This document shows positions 17,997 to 26,894 of a DNA stretch of 64,000 nucleotides, piece by piece (the stretch's first letter is position 1; the number at the start of each line of letters is the position of its first letter). The DNA lies in assembly GCA_050949225.1 (NCBI GenBank), contig JBMNFI010000001.1:496001-560000 (forward strand), written 5' to 3'. The DNA comes from JBMNFI01 sp050949225 (GTDB taxonomy: Bacteria; Bacillota; Dehalobacteriia; UBA4068). The notes under the pieces were generated by a model that was given only the letters and a program-made list of their open reading frames with translations, was not told where the DNA came from and did not search any database. The position numbers and the translations under genes are program-made.

Positions 17997-20464
17997 GCAG
18001 GGATTATCTTAAGGGCAAGAAGTGCATGATATGGTCGTTCATGGGCAACACCCGAATGCACCAAGCCTTGAACAATTACGGCGACCGCTTTGAAGCCATC
18101 GGCATCTTCACCTTCGAGGTGGACATAACAGGAACGATAACCGAAACAGGGACGCCGATATCCGGCATGATGCCGTACATCAATAAATGGCCTAAAGTGC
18201 GGTGGTTTCTCACTGTAATGAACCACGGCGCAGCTTCTATCTTCACTGCTCTGCGGAATAACGAAAGTGGCGCAAAGACGAAGTTTCTCTCCGAATTGGT
18301 ACGGATCATGCAGAAATATCCGTGGTGTGCTGGTGTGGATATCGACTTGGAACGCGGCGGTGGATATGAGAACAAGGATGCGGCAAATATTCTCTTCAGC
18401 GACATTTACCAAACCGTCAAAGCGTACAATCCTGCCAAACTGGTCAATATCTGTTTGCCCGGTATGACGGGCGTCCAAGGCTCAGTCGGCGGCGAGAACT
18501 GGTGCGTCTATGCCGATCTCGATGCTTACTGTGACACGGCAGCAATTATGTCATACGGTATGGCCTGGGCAGGCAGCGCACCGGGTCCTGTCTCTCCACG
18601 GGACTGGCTTGTCGGTGTTTATGATTATGCCGCCAGAGTAATGAATCCGCAAAAGATCTATATGGGTTTACCGGGTTACGGTTGGGAGTGGCAGATATAT
18701 ACAAACCCTGCCGACCTCGGCCAGACGTATCGTGGCGTGTCGCTTACCTATTACGCCGCCAAAATATGGGCGGAGGGCGGCTATAACTTCACGGGTAATG
18801 CTCCTCCGCAGCCGATGATACCGTGGCTTGCCTACTGGGACGATTACGATCAGGTACCGTATATGCTCCCTCAAGTCTACGATTATGCTGAGGGTGGCGA
18901 TGCAACCAGCCGAGAAGCTCCAATAATCGGGGAAGCATACAACCGCCGTCGATACTTAACTTGCTACGGGAAAACACAAAAGGCAGAGTTTGGCACAATC
19001 TATATTGACCGCGACGGCGAGCCGGATAGTTACACAGAGGGCGTGGTTATTGGCAACGGAATGATTACGCTCTCATCTGAAATGGGTACAGCAACCTACG
19101 ATTTTACCGTTCCGCAATCGGGAATTTATGATGTCGCCGTCCGTATCTGCTATCCGTATTGGGATAAGAACGGTATCAACATATCCCTTGACGGTTCCCC
19201 GGTCGGCTATTACGAAAACCGCCTATGGTGGCCGTATTGGAGAAGCACCTTCTGGGCGATTCTTGCTAAAGGACGCAGCTTGTCGGCAGGAGAACATACC
19301 ATCACCGTTGATGGCGGTGTGGTGGGCGCGCAGTTATATGGCTTTCGTCTTTGCTCATCGTTTTCTGAACAGCCCTCGGCAGGTTCGGCTACCTTTGAAC
19401 TCTCTCCTCGTAGCTTCAAGGACGTGAACGGGAATATGGCCGTGCCGGACAAAGGCTTCAAACTGACCACCGAGATTCTGCGGCGAAAACCCGATTCGGC
19501 TCTGGTGTGGTATGAGGACTTCCGAGATCCCATCACACTGCAAAGCACTTACTGGACTACACTTTCAGGCAGTTGGGCAGTCTGGCGAAGCGATGAATAT
19601 GCATCCGGCAGGGTTTATTCACAGTTGGAAGGTAGTGGCCAACTTGCCTGGAGATATGACGGTTTCTCCGACGTTCACCTTCGAGCACGGCTTGCCTTCC
19701 CTCACAACGGGAGCGGGCGCGCCGGGGTATTTATCGGCGACATCTTCTGTTGTATCAACATCGACACTGAGCGAGTGGAACTCTATCAAGACTCTATTTT
19801 GCTCGGCAGTTATGGTGCAGCTTACGCTAAAACACCTGCCACCGACATCCGCACAAACCCCAATATGTATCTCATTGAAATGAGGAAACGCGACAACAGT
19901 GTGAGGGTCTATTCCGGTAACAGTAACACCCTCCGCTTCACAGCCACGGTATCACCAGCAAGTGGTTATTGCGGCATTCAGTCGGATAATGAAATCAAGT
20001 GTGAACTTCTGCGTTTAGGCGATGCCTGGACTTACGAGCCGTATGAAGCCTTTGATGTAACAATGCCAAACGGTACTACCGAAAACTACGGCAGGATCGC
20101 CCGGAGTAGCGTGACATGGGACAGTGAATTCGAGGTATTCACGCTTACCTCAGATGTGGAGGAATCCGCTACCCGAAGCGAGGATATCTCTATGGAATAC
20201 GACTTCGTGCATTCCGCAATGCTATACATTCCATGCAACGCTGACTACACGGCAAAATTCACACCACGCGACATCAACGTCTGGTGTTCGAGGGTATTCC
20301 TCGGTGATGGGGATGGTTTTGGAATTGTCTACTACCAAGACGTGGACTCGATTGTCTACTGGGCAAATGAAGCGGCATACCGATGGCGGTTGCGTGGTTT
20401 TGCCCTATGGTCACTCGGTCAGGAAGACTTGCGGCTTTGGGAGGCACTCCCGAAACAGAGTTAA
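17993..20464 (+). CDS. GH18-type tail hydrolase with sugar-binding modules
   Basis: An 823-residue protein. Residues about 1-300 resemble a glycoside hydrolase family 18 barrel: WCAGVDIDLERGGG carries the DxDxE-type catalytic motif with Glu as proton donor, and IMSYGMAW and KIYMGLPGYGWEW match later barrel strands. Residues about 370-460 resemble a carbohydrate-binding jelly roll (YDFTVPQSGIYDVAVRICYP). Residues about 500-690 form a concanavalin-like module (WYEDFRDPI, YASGRVYSQLEGSGQLAWRY). Likely cuts a cell-wall or capsular glycan during adsorption. The start is ATG 17993, overlapping the preceding stop; the frame is open further upstream only as overlap. Confidence 0.8.
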   Translation: MSRDYLKGKKCMIWSFMGNTRMHQALNNYGDRFEAIGIFTFEVDITGTITETGTPISGMMPYINKWPKVRWFLTVMNHGAASIFTALRNNESGAKTKFLSELVRIMQKYPWCAGVDIDLERGGGYENKDAANILFSDIYQTVKAYNPAKLVNICLPGMTGVQGSVGGENWCVYADLDAYCDTAAIMSYGMAWAGSAPGPVSPRDWLVGVYDYAARVMNPQKIYMGLPGYGWEWQIYTNPADLGQTYRGVSLTYYAAKIWAEGGYNFTGNAPPQPMIPWLAYWDDYDQVPYMLPQVYDYAEGGDATSREAPIIGEAYNRRRYLTCYGKTQKAEFGTIYIDRDGEPDSYTEGVVIGNGMITLSSEMGTATYDFTVPQSGIYDVAVRICYPYWDKNGINISLDGSPVGYYENRLWWPYWRSTFWAILAKGRSLSAGEHTITVDGGVVGAQLYGFRLCSSFSEQPSAGSATFELSPRSFKDVNGNMAVPDKGFKLTTEILRRKPDSALVWYEDFRDPITLQSTYWTTLSGSWAVWRSDEYASGRVYSQLEGSGQLAWRYDGFSDVHLRARLAFPHNGSGRAGVFIGDIFCCINIDTERVELYQDSILLGSYGAAYAKTPATDIRTNPNMYLIEMRKRDNSVRVYSGNSNTLRFTATVSPASGYCGIQSDNEIKCELLRLGDAWTYEPYEAFDVTMPNGTTENYGRIARSSVTWDSEFEVFTLTSDVEESATRSEDISMEYDFVHSAMLYIPCNADYTAKFTPRDINVWCSRVFLGDGDGFGIVYYQDVDSIVYWANEAAYRWRLRGFALWSLGQEDLRLWEALPKQS

Positions 20465-20488
20465 AGAATAATCATTCATATCGGCATT

Positions 20489-20519
20489 CACGCCTGCTTA
20501 TTTTAGCAGGTGTTTTTTA
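20489..20519 (+). terminator. Terminator after tail genes
   Basis: ACGCCTGCT pairs with AGCAGGTGT (one G-U pair) around a TATTTT loop, followed by TTTTT. It separates the structural genes from the lysis genes. Confidence 0.8.
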
Positions 20520-20546
20520 TGCGAAAAAACAGGAGGTAAAACGCAA

Positions 20547-20957
20547 ATGAAAGAGATTTGGAATTGGATTCAGGTTGCATTTGCAGCCATCGGAGGTACG
20601 CTTGGCTGGTTTTTGGGCGGATTGGACGGCTTCCTTTATGCGCTCATCGCCTTTGTGGTCGTCGACTACATCACGGGCGTGCTTCGGGCAATTGTGGAGA
20701 AGAAACTGTCCAGCCGAATCGGAGCGCAGGGTATCGCCAAGAAGGTAGCGCTATTCCTTGTGGTCGGCATTGGTCATCTCATCGACACCTATCTGCTCGG
20801 CGGCACGGGAGCACCACTTCGTACGGCGATTGTCTTCTTCTACATTGCTAATGAGGGAATTTCTCTCGTTGAGAATGCCACGGCTATTGGGTTACCCGTG
20901 CCTGCAAAGTTAAAAGATGTGCTGGCACAGCTTCATGGAAAGGATGAACAGAAATGA
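20547..20957 (+). CDS. Phage holin (toxin-secretion/holin family)
   Basis: A 136-residue membrane protein of the phage_holin_4-type family. Hydrophobic segments include VAFAAIGGTLGWFLGGLDGF, LYALIAFVVVDYITGVL and VALFLVVGIGHLID. VDYITGV followed by a charged EKKLSSRIGAQGIAKK loop is the family signature. It permeabilises the membrane so that the amidase encoded next can reach the wall. GGAGG at 20531-20535 precedes ATG 20547. Its stop overlaps the amidase start (ATGA). Confidence 0.92.
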   Translation: MKEIWNWIQVAFAAIGGTLGWFLGGLDGFLYALIAFVVVDYITGVLRAIVEKKLSSRIGAQGIAKKVALFLVVGIGHLIDTYLLGGTGAPLRTAIVFFYIANEGISLVENATAIGLPVPAKLKDVLAQLHGKDEQK

Positions 20958-21691
20958 ATCTACGGAAATTGATATTCACAAACAACGCCTGCTACAAGTC
21001 TGGCAGAACTATTACTGTCAAAGGCATTATGGTTCACTCCACCGGTGCGAACAATCCGAATCTGCGCCGTTATGTGGGTCCGGACGACGGTCTGCTGGGC
21101 AAAAACCAGTATAACAACCATTGGAATCAGGATAAACCGGATGGGCGGCAGGTCTGCGTACACGGCTTCATCGGAAAACTGGCTGATGGGAGCATCGCAA
21201 CCTATCAGACACTGCCGTGGAATCATCGCGGTTGGCATGGGGCTTCCGGCTCAAAAGGATCGGTCAATGACAGTCACACAAGTTTTGAAATCTGCGAGGA
21301 TGGCCTAACCGACAAAGCCTATTTCAACGCAGTCTACAGGGAAGCCACCGAACTGTGTGCCTATCTCTGCAAGGAGTATAATCTCGACCCGATGGCAGAT
21401 GGCGTTATTATCGGTCATTACGAGGGGCATAAACGCGGCATCGCCAGTAACCATGCCGACCCCGGCCACTGGTTTCCGAAGCACGGCAAGTCGATGGATA
21501 CATTTCGCGCCGAGGTTCAAAGGTTGCTCAAGGCAACAGAACCTTCAAAGCCTCCCATTCCCAACCCAACTGAACCGAAAAAGCTGTACCGTGTACAAGT
21601 CGGTGCTTACGCCGTCAAAGCCAATGCTGATGCCATGCTCAAAAGGGTAAAGGCGGCGGGATTTACGGATGCTTTCATCAAAACCGAATAA
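20954..21691 (+). CDS. N-acetylmuramoyl-L-alanine amidase with SPOR domain
   Basis: The endolysin, 245 residues. The N-terminal amidase_2-type domain (about 15-190) holds a zinc-binding His in GIMVHSTGAN and others in WHGASG and NHADPGHWFPKHG. A short Pro-rich linker (SKPPIPNPTEPKK) leads to a C-terminal SPOR-like wall-binding repeat (LYRVQVGAYAVKANADAMLK) that ends early, giving a half-length SPOR domain. It cleaves the amide bond between muramic acid and the stem peptide at the end of infection. Coupled to the holin gene by a 4-base overlap. Confidence 0.92.
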   Translation: MNLRKLIFTNNACYKSGRTITVKGIMVHSTGANNPNLRRYVGPDDGLLGKNQYNNHWNQDKPDGRQVCVHGFIGKLADGSIATYQTLPWNHRGWHGASGSKGSVNDSHTSFEICEDGLTDKAYFNAVYREATELCAYLCKEYNLDPMADGVIIGHYEGHKRGIASNHADPGHWFPKHGKSMDTFRAEVQRLLKATEPSKPPIPNPTEPKKLYRVQVGAYAVKANADAMLKRVKAAGFTDAFIKTE

Positions 21692-21706
21692 CCAGCATAT
21701 GCTGGT
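21691..21706. repeat. Perfect 16-bp palindrome
   Basis: ACCAGCATATGCTGGT begins on the last base of the amidase stop codon and lies just before the terminator hairpin. Its function is unknown; it could protect the transcript end or be a protein-binding site. Confidence 0.6.
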
Positions 21707-21710
21707 ACGC

Positions 21711-21753
21711 AAGTGCTCCTCTTCTGTCTGTAGACGGTAGAGGGGCACTTTTT
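21711..21753 (+). terminator. Terminator after lysis genes
   Basis: AAGTGCTCCTCT and AGAGGGGCACTT form a strong stem with a loop of roughly 16 bases, followed by TTTTTA. It ends the lysis operon before the recombinase module. Confidence 0.85.
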
Positions 21754-21780
21754 ATTTCCCCTCCGAATGGAGGAAAGCAT

Positions 21781-22185
21781 ATGACTGCTGCTCAAAAGGA
21801 GCGGATTGAATACTTGCGCGGTAAAGGTGACAGCTACGCCGCTATCGCCGCCGATCTCGGTATGTCCGAAAACACCGTCAAGTCCTACTGCCGCCGAAAT
21901 AACATCAGCGTTTCGATAAAACAAGAACTACCTGTAGCTACTGATGCCTGTGCCAACTGCGAAATTTTACTTCGGCACACGCCGGGATCGAAACAGAAAC
22001 GCTTCTGTTCTGACAAGTGCCGTATGACTTGGTGGAAGGCACACCCTGAAGCCGTGAACCGCAGAGCCGTCTATCATTTCGTATGCCCGACCTGTGGCAC
22101 GGAGTTTGAAAGCTACGGAAACGCACATCGGCGATACTGTTCCCGCACCTGTTTTGGGCTGTCGCGGAGGGCTTGCCATGAGTAA
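21781..22185 (+). CDS. HTH and zinc-finger protein of the recombinase module
   Basis: A 134-residue protein. Residues about 1-40 form a helix-turn-helix of sigma-region-4/Hin type (GKGDSYAAIAADLGMSENTV). Two zinc-finger-like parts follow: CANCEILL...RFCSDKCRMTWW and FVCPTCGTEFES...RYCSRTC. Similar proteins are often annotated as sigma-70-like and sit upstream of recombinases in clostridial mobile elements. GGAGG at 21769-21773 precedes ATG 21781. It overlaps the next gene by 8 bases. Likely a DNA-binding regulator or cofactor of the module; that role is inferred. Confidence 0.7.
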   Translation: MTAAQKERIEYLRGKGDSYAAIAADLGMSENTVKSYCRRNNISVSIKQELPVATDACANCEILLRHTPGSKQKRFCSDKCRMTWWKAHPEAVNRRAVYHFVCPTCGTEFESYGNAHRRYCSRTCFGLSRRACHE

Positions 22186-22417
22186 AGATGAAGCAATTCT
22201 GCGCTACAAGTCAGCTATGGCGGTGTTCAAAAACTGGCACGCAAATGGCATCATTTCTGATGATGACCTGCAGGGAATAGATACAATATTTGCCCAAAAG
22301 TATGGTTTATCCTCGTGCAGTATATTCCTCGAAAATGACTTGCTATGTAAGGAAAAAAGAGTGATATATGGTAATGCGAAAGGAGGCCATTATGGGCAGA
22401 AAGATAACAAAAGTTGA
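22178..22417 (+). CDS. SHOCT-like small protein
   Basis: A 79-residue protein (MSKDEAILRYKSAMAVFKNW). GIISDDDLQGIDTIFAQKYG is the short helical SHOCT-type motif, and KYGLSSCSIF after it is typical of homologues lying before serine recombinases. Its start overlaps the HTH gene and its end overlaps the first recombinase start by 26 bases. The last 25 or so residues are less conserved-looking. Function unknown. Confidence 0.65.
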   Translation: MSKDEAILRYKSAMAVFKNWHANGIISDDDLQGIDTIFAQKYGLSSCSIFLENDLLCKEKRVIYGNAKGGHYGQKDNKS

Positions 22418-23705
22418 ACAAACGGTGCCATTACCGACCAGACAACGGGTCGCAGCCTACGCTCGTGTTTCCTGCGATAAAGATGAAATGCTTCATTCCC
22501 TTGCCGCTCAGGTCAGCTATTACAGCAATCTGATACAGGGCAAGCCTGAATGGGAGTATGTTGGCGTGTATGCCGACGAAGCGGAAACCGGCACGAAAGA
22601 TTCAAGACCTGAATACCAGCGACTGCTTGCCGACTGCCGTGCGAGACGCATCGATCTCGTCCTCACGAAGTCTATCAGTCGCTTTGCGAGAAATACAGTC
22701 ACATTGCTTGAAACTGTACGGGAACTTAAGGATCTCGGCGTCGGCGTATATTTTGAGGAGCAAAACCTGCACTCGCTTTCAGGAGACGGAGAGTTAATGC
22801 TAACCATCCTTGCAAGCTACGCACAAGAGGAAAGCCGCTCTGTCAGCGAAAACCAAAAGTGGCGTATCAGAAAAGATTTCAAGGAGGGCAAGCCCTCCAA
22901 CAACATCCGCATTTATGGGTTTGACTATAAGGACTTCAAGTTAACCATTATTCCCGAAGAAGCCGAGGTTGTGCGGATGATATTCGCTGACTATTTATCG
23001 GGGCTTGGCAAAAATGCGATTATGAAGAAGCTGATTCGGCTCGGAGTCCCCACCAAATGCGGCGGTCGCTGGTCAGAAAGCACCGTAGGCTCAATTCTGG
23101 GGAACGAGAAATTCATCGGTGATACGTGCTTGCAAAAAGGCTTTATCACTGACCACCTTACAAAGCAATGGAAGTCCAACAGCGGTGAGCTGCCGAAATA
23201 CTACGTCGAAGGCTCACATGAAGCCATTATCGACCGCGAGACCTTCGAGGCGGTTCAGATTGAGATGGCTCGGCGGGCAGAAAAAGCAAATCATCCCCGG
23301 AAGCTGACATTCAGCGAATTTTCGGGACTAATCACCTGTAAAAAGTGTGGAGCAAAATTCCGCAAAAAGGTAAGCGGCGTCGGCACAAAATATGCCAAGG
23401 TGGTTTGGGCTTGCGCTACCTACACTTACCGAGGAAAGCACGAATGTGCCGCCAAGCGAATACCCGAGGACATACTCAAAGAGAAATGCACCGAAGTATT
23501 AGGGCTTGCTGAGTACGACCCCAATGTATTATCGGGGAAGATTACAGCGATAGCAGTCCCCGACGACGGCGTCCTGGTATTTACTTTTAAAGACGGCACA
23601 GAGCAAACAGCTACATGGGAAAATCGCTCCCGACGAGAGAGCTGGACTGACGAGATGCGGCAAACCGCAAGAGAACGGGCGCTGGGAGGTACGGATAATG
23701 GCTAA
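22392..23705 (+). CDS. Serine recombinase 1
   Basis: A 437-residue large serine recombinase. The resolvase domain carries catalytic Ser27 in RVAAYARVSCD, then TKSISRFARNT and LASYAQEESRS. A recombinase domain follows, then a zinc ribbon (GLITCKKCGAKFRKKVSG with a second Cys pair in WACATYTYRGKHECAAKR). It lacks the long coiled-coil region seen in its neighbour. AAAGGAGG at 22379-22386 supports ATG 22392; an in-frame start at 22368 would put that site inside the gene. Its stop overlaps the next recombinase by 8 bases. Likely part of the integration/excision machinery. Confidence 0.92.
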   Translation: MGRKITKVEQTVPLPTRQRVAAYARVSCDKDEMLHSLAAQVSYYSNLIQGKPEWEYVGVYADEAETGTKDSRPEYQRLLADCRARRIDLVLTKSISRFARNTVTLLETVRELKDLGVGVYFEEQNLHSLSGDGELMLTILASYAQEESRSVSENQKWRIRKDFKEGKPSNNIRIYGFDYKDFKLTIIPEEAEVVRMIFADYLSGLGKNAIMKKLIRLGVPTKCGGRWSESTVGSILGNEKFIGDTCLQKGFITDHLTKQWKSNSGELPKYYVEGSHEAIIDRETFEAVQIEMARRAEKANHPRKLTFSEFSGLITCKKCGAKFRKKVSGVGTKYAKVVWACATYTYRGKHECAAKRIPEDILKEKCTEVLGLAEYDPNVLSGKITAIAVPDDGVLVFTFKDGTEQTATWENRSRRESWTDEMRQTARERALGGTDNG

Positions 23706-25293
23706 TATACGAGTTATCCCCGCCACCGCTCCAGCTTTGTCGGCGCAGTCAAAGTCGAACACTGTCAAGCGTCGCGTGGCGGCTTACGCAAGGGTTTCCA
23801 CCGACAGCGACGAGCAACTTACAAGCTATGAAGCGCAGGTTGACTACTACACAAAATTCATCCAGAGCCGAGAAGACTGGGAATTTGTGACCGTCTACAC
23901 GGACGAAGGGATTTCTGCGGTCACCACCAAGAAACGCGATGGCTTCAATCAGATGGTAGCTGATGCTCTGGAGGGCGGCATAGACCTCATCGTCACAAAA
24001 TCAGTCAGTCGCTTTGCCAGAAACACAGTAGATAGTCTCACAACCGTCCGCAAACTTAAGGAAAAAGGCGTGGAAGTCTGGTTCGAGAAAGAGAACATCT
24101 ATACGCTGGATTCCAAAGGCGAGTTACTTATTACAATTATGAGCAGTTTGGCGCAGGAAGAAAGCCGCTCCATTTCAGAGAACGTGACTTGGGGTCAGCG
24201 CAAGCGAATGGCGGACGGCAAGGTCAGCCTTCCGTATAAACAATTCCTCGGCTACGAGAAAGGTGAGGACGGCCTACCGCAAATAGTTCCTGCCGAAGCA
24301 AAAATTGTTCGCCTCATCTTTCGTCTCTACATGGAGGGCAAGACATTCTCGGCAATTGCCAAACATCTCGAACGGCATAACATTCCGTCACCTGCAGGTA
24401 AGAAAACGTGGCAAACGGCGGTGGTTCAGTCAATCCTGACCAACGAGAAATATAAAGGCCATGCCTTATTGCAAAAGACTTTTTGTGCAGACTTCCTCAC
24501 GAAGAAAATGGTCAAGAACGAAGGACAGGTTCAACAGTATTATGTGGAAAACAGCCACCCCGCCATTATCGAACCTGATGAGTTCGATGCCGTTCAGCTT
24601 GAAATAGAACGACGAAAAAACCTCGGCAGACCTACAAGCAGCACGAGTATATTTGCATCCCGACTTATCTGCGCGGATTGTGGCGGCCGCTTCGGCAAGA
24701 AGGTCTGGGGTAGTTATAAGGGCGACAAGACCTACCGCAAAGAAGTCTGGCAGTGTAATGATAAATACAAACGGCTCGGTAACCCCGGAAAGGGATGCCA
24801 GACGCCACATATCACCGAGGAAGTGATCAAGGAAAGGTTTTTAGCTGCATTTAATCAACTCATGTATAACCGCGATGGGCTGATTGAGGACTGCCGACTT
24901 GCTCAAAATGTCCTTTGTGACACCACGGCAATTGATACAGAGCTTACGGAATTGTTCCGTGAGATTGAGGTTGTTACCGAACTCTCCAGAAAAGCAATTT
25001 ATGAAAATGCCCGATCAGCAGTAGACCAGAAGGAATGGACGGAGCGTAACAACGCCTATCTCGAACGCCACCACAAGGCTTCAAAGCAAGTCGACGAGTT
25101 GGAAGCAATCAGGCGAGAACGCCTTGGTAAGGGCAAAATCATCGAAGGCTTCATCAAAGACATTGAGAGCCGCCCGCTTGCCATCGCCGAGTTTGACGAA
25201 AAACTATGGCTTACTGTAATCGACCAAGTGACGGTCGACCAAGATGGCGCAATGACATTCAGATTCAAAAACGGCTCGGAAGTCACAGCTTAA
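23698..25293 (+). CDS. Serine recombinase 2
   Basis: A 531-residue large serine recombinase related to its neighbour. Catalytic Ser34 is in RVAAYARVSTDSDEQ. TKSVSRFARNT and MSSLAQEESRSISENV complete the resolvase pattern. The recombinase domain spans roughly 180-300. A zinc ribbon (RLICADCGGRFGKKVWGS and WQCNDKYKRLGNPGKGCQTPH) precedes a coiled-coil-like helical stretch (LERHHKASKQVDELEAIRRE) near 450-475. A terminator follows 31 bases after the stop. As the last gene of the phage-like block, it probably lies next to an attachment site. Which of the two enzymes integrates the element cannot be told. Confidence 0.92.
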   Translation: MANIRVIPATAPALSAQSKSNTVKRRVAAYARVSTDSDEQLTSYEAQVDYYTKFIQSREDWEFVTVYTDEGISAVTTKKRDGFNQMVADALEGGIDLIVTKSVSRFARNTVDSLTTVRKLKEKGVEVWFEKENIYTLDSKGELLITIMSSLAQEESRSISENVTWGQRKRMADGKVSLPYKQFLGYEKGEDGLPQIVPAEAKIVRLIFRLYMEGKTFSAIAKHLERHNIPSPAGKKTWQTAVVQSILTNEKYKGHALLQKTFCADFLTKKMVKNEGQVQQYYVENSHPAIIEPDEFDAVQLEIERRKNLGRPTSSTSIFASRLICADCGGRFGKKVWGSYKGDKTYRKEVWQCNDKYKRLGNPGKGCQTPHITEEVIKERFLAAFNQLMYNRDGLIEDCRLAQNVLCDTTAIDTELTELFREIEVVTELSRKAIYENARSAVDQKEWTERNNAYLERHHKASKQVDELEAIRRERLGKGKIIEGFIKDIESRPLAIAEFDEKLWLTVIDQVTVDQDGAMTFRFKNGSEVTA

Positions 25294-25304
25294 CATTGCC
25301 ATAT

Positions 25305-25349
25305 CAAGGTTGCAAAGGTATATGGCTCGCCTTCAGGCGGGCTGTTTTT
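25305..25349 (+). repeat. Copy 1 of cassette-flanking repeat, with terminator
   Basis: This 45-bp stretch matches 27243-27287 at 37 of 45 positions, with the hairpin at the same offset. GCTCGCC (25325-25331) pairs with GGCGGGC (25336-25342), followed by TGTTTTT, so it is also a forward-strand terminator for the recombinase genes. Weaker similarity continues to about 25368 (TATCTTTT). Confidence 0.8.
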
Positions 25350-25422
25350 GGCTAAGCTTTATCTTTTTGTGTGGGGGTGTGTAGCATATCTTCGGCCCTA
25401 TGCCGCTCTCCACACATGAATT

Positions 25423-26172
25423 CTATGCCTTACCACCACTCATTTTGCGCTGAAAGACGATAACTGCGAGTGCAAAAATGACAACCGAATAACCCAATAT
25501 AATTGTCAAATGCGGTAGCAGTTCGCCAAAATTTCCGTATAAGACTGCTTTTATTGCTTGCACACTATGATAAAACGGTAAAATGTCAGCCGCTTTTTTG
25601 AAAGCGCCGCCAATTAAATCAAGCGGAATGAATACCCCAGACAACCATCCTGCGACATTCGTCAGCACTGCGCCGCAGATGCCGCCGACCGCCTTTTCAT
25701 TCATCATACTACCGAAAAGCAAGCCTAAACCCACAAACAAAAGCGAGCTCAGTGCTGTCACGAGAATCGCAGGCAGGAGATTGACGGTAAGTTCAAGCCC
25801 AGCAAGACAGGAAGCAAACAACGTGATTGCGGCTTGCGCTAATGCCATAACGAACAATGGCAAAGTGTAGCCCAATATGAAATCTAAAGAAGTCATAGGC
25901 GAGGCGAACAAGCGCATTAAGAACGATGAGGTACGGTCTTTTGACAACAGCATCCCCGAAAACAATGCCATAAAAGCGGTTCCAAACATTGCTAAACCGG
26001 GTGCGAGGTTTTCAATCGAGAACATCGTGTTATTCGCTTCGGTGGGGATGCTGGCATTGATGATGGACAGCAGAACCAAGAGTATAAGCGGAAACCCCAA
26101 TCCGAAAAAGAGGTTGGTGGGATCGCGCAAAAGCTCTTTTGTGTTGCGTTTAGCAAACAAAACAATTCTCAT
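25423..26172 (-). CDS. ABC-2 type transporter permease
   Basis: A 249-residue membrane protein of the ABC-2 type (FAKRNTKELLRDPTNLFFGL at the N-terminus, then about six hydrophobic segments such as FPLILLVLLSII and AILVTALSSLLFVGLGLLFG). FIPLDLIGGAFKKAADILPF is the typical short amphipathic segment before the last helix. It overlaps the ATPase gene upstream by 4 bases, so the two form one transporter that likely exports a drug, lipid or peptide. The substrate cannot be read from sequence. Base composition appears intermediate between prophage and host. Confidence 0.9.
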   Translation of the reverse strand: MRIVLFAKRNTKELLRDPTNLFFGLGFPLILLVLLSIINASIPTEANNTMFSIENLAPGLAMFGTAFMALFSGMLLSKDRTSSFLMRLFASPMTSLDFILGYTLPLFVMALAQAAITLFASCLAGLELTVNLLPAILVTALSSLLFVGLGLLFGSMMNEKAVGGICGAVLTNVAGWLSGVFIPLDLIGGAFKKAADILPFYHSVQAIKAVLYGNFGELLPHLTIILGYSVVIFALAVIVFQRKMSGGKA

Positions 26173-26894
26173 ACAGCACCTCCTGAAAGCATAACAAAAG
26201 CGTCCTCCAACTTGCTTGTACCGGTCTGCTCGGTCAATTCTGCTACCGTCCCAATCGCCGTCAATTTTCCGTTTGCCATGATGCCCACACGGTCGGACAA
26301 CGCTTCCGCTTCCTCTAAATAATGTGTTGTAAGGATGATTGTCACCTTTCCTTTTAATGACTTAATGGATGTCCACAGTTCGCGGCGGGCAAGCACATCA
26401 AGCCCCAAAGTGGGCTCGTCAAGAAACAGGATTTTGGGATTTGAAATCAAAGCCATTGCAATGGAAAGCCGCCTCTGCATACCGCCCGACAACTGCTTTG
26501 ATTTTTTGTTCCGTACACCGTCAAGCCTGAACTGCGTCGCCATTTTATCTGCACTTTTCTTTACTGTTTTGCTGTCCTTACCATAAATGCTCGCTATAAG
26601 CTCCAAGTTTTCGATGACTGATAAATTGGCGGCTACTGCTGTTTCCTGCGGCGAGATATTGATTTTCGCTTTGACAGCTTGCGGGTGTTCCTTTACGCTA
26701 TCTCCGAGCAGAACCGCATCGCCGCCCGTTGGCTTAATCAAACAGGACAGCATCTTGATCGTTGTGGTTTTTCCCGCACCGTTGACACCCAAAAGAGAAA
26801 ACAGTTCACCTTGCTCGATCGTCAGATTCAATTCATCTACTGCTGTAAATTCGCCGTATTTTTTTGACATATTTGTAATTGTGATTGCATTCAT
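26169..26894 (-). CDS. ABC transporter ATP-binding protein
   Basis: A 241-residue ATPase with Walker A GVNGAGKTTT, a Q-loop ISPQE, signature LSGGMQRRLSIAMAL, Walker B ILFLDEPTLGLD and switch His in TTHYLEEAEALSDR. This is the DrrA/CcmA-like exporter subfamily that partners with ABC-2 permeases. It overlaps the permease gene downstream (4 bases) and the AbrB gene upstream (4 bases), so the three genes are one operon under the AbrB promoter. Confidence 0.95.
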   Translation of the reverse strand: MNAITITNMSKKYGEFTAVDELNLTIEQGELFSLLGVNGAGKTTTIKMLSCLIKPTGGDAVLLGDSVKEHPQAVKAKINISPQETAVAANLSVIENLELIASIYGKDSKTVKKSADKMATQFRLDGVRNKKSKQLSGGMQRRLSIAMALISNPKILFLDEPTLGLDVLARRELWTSIKSLKGKVTIILTTHYLEEAEALSDRVGIMANGKLTAIGTVAELTEQTGTSKLEDAFVMLSGGAV

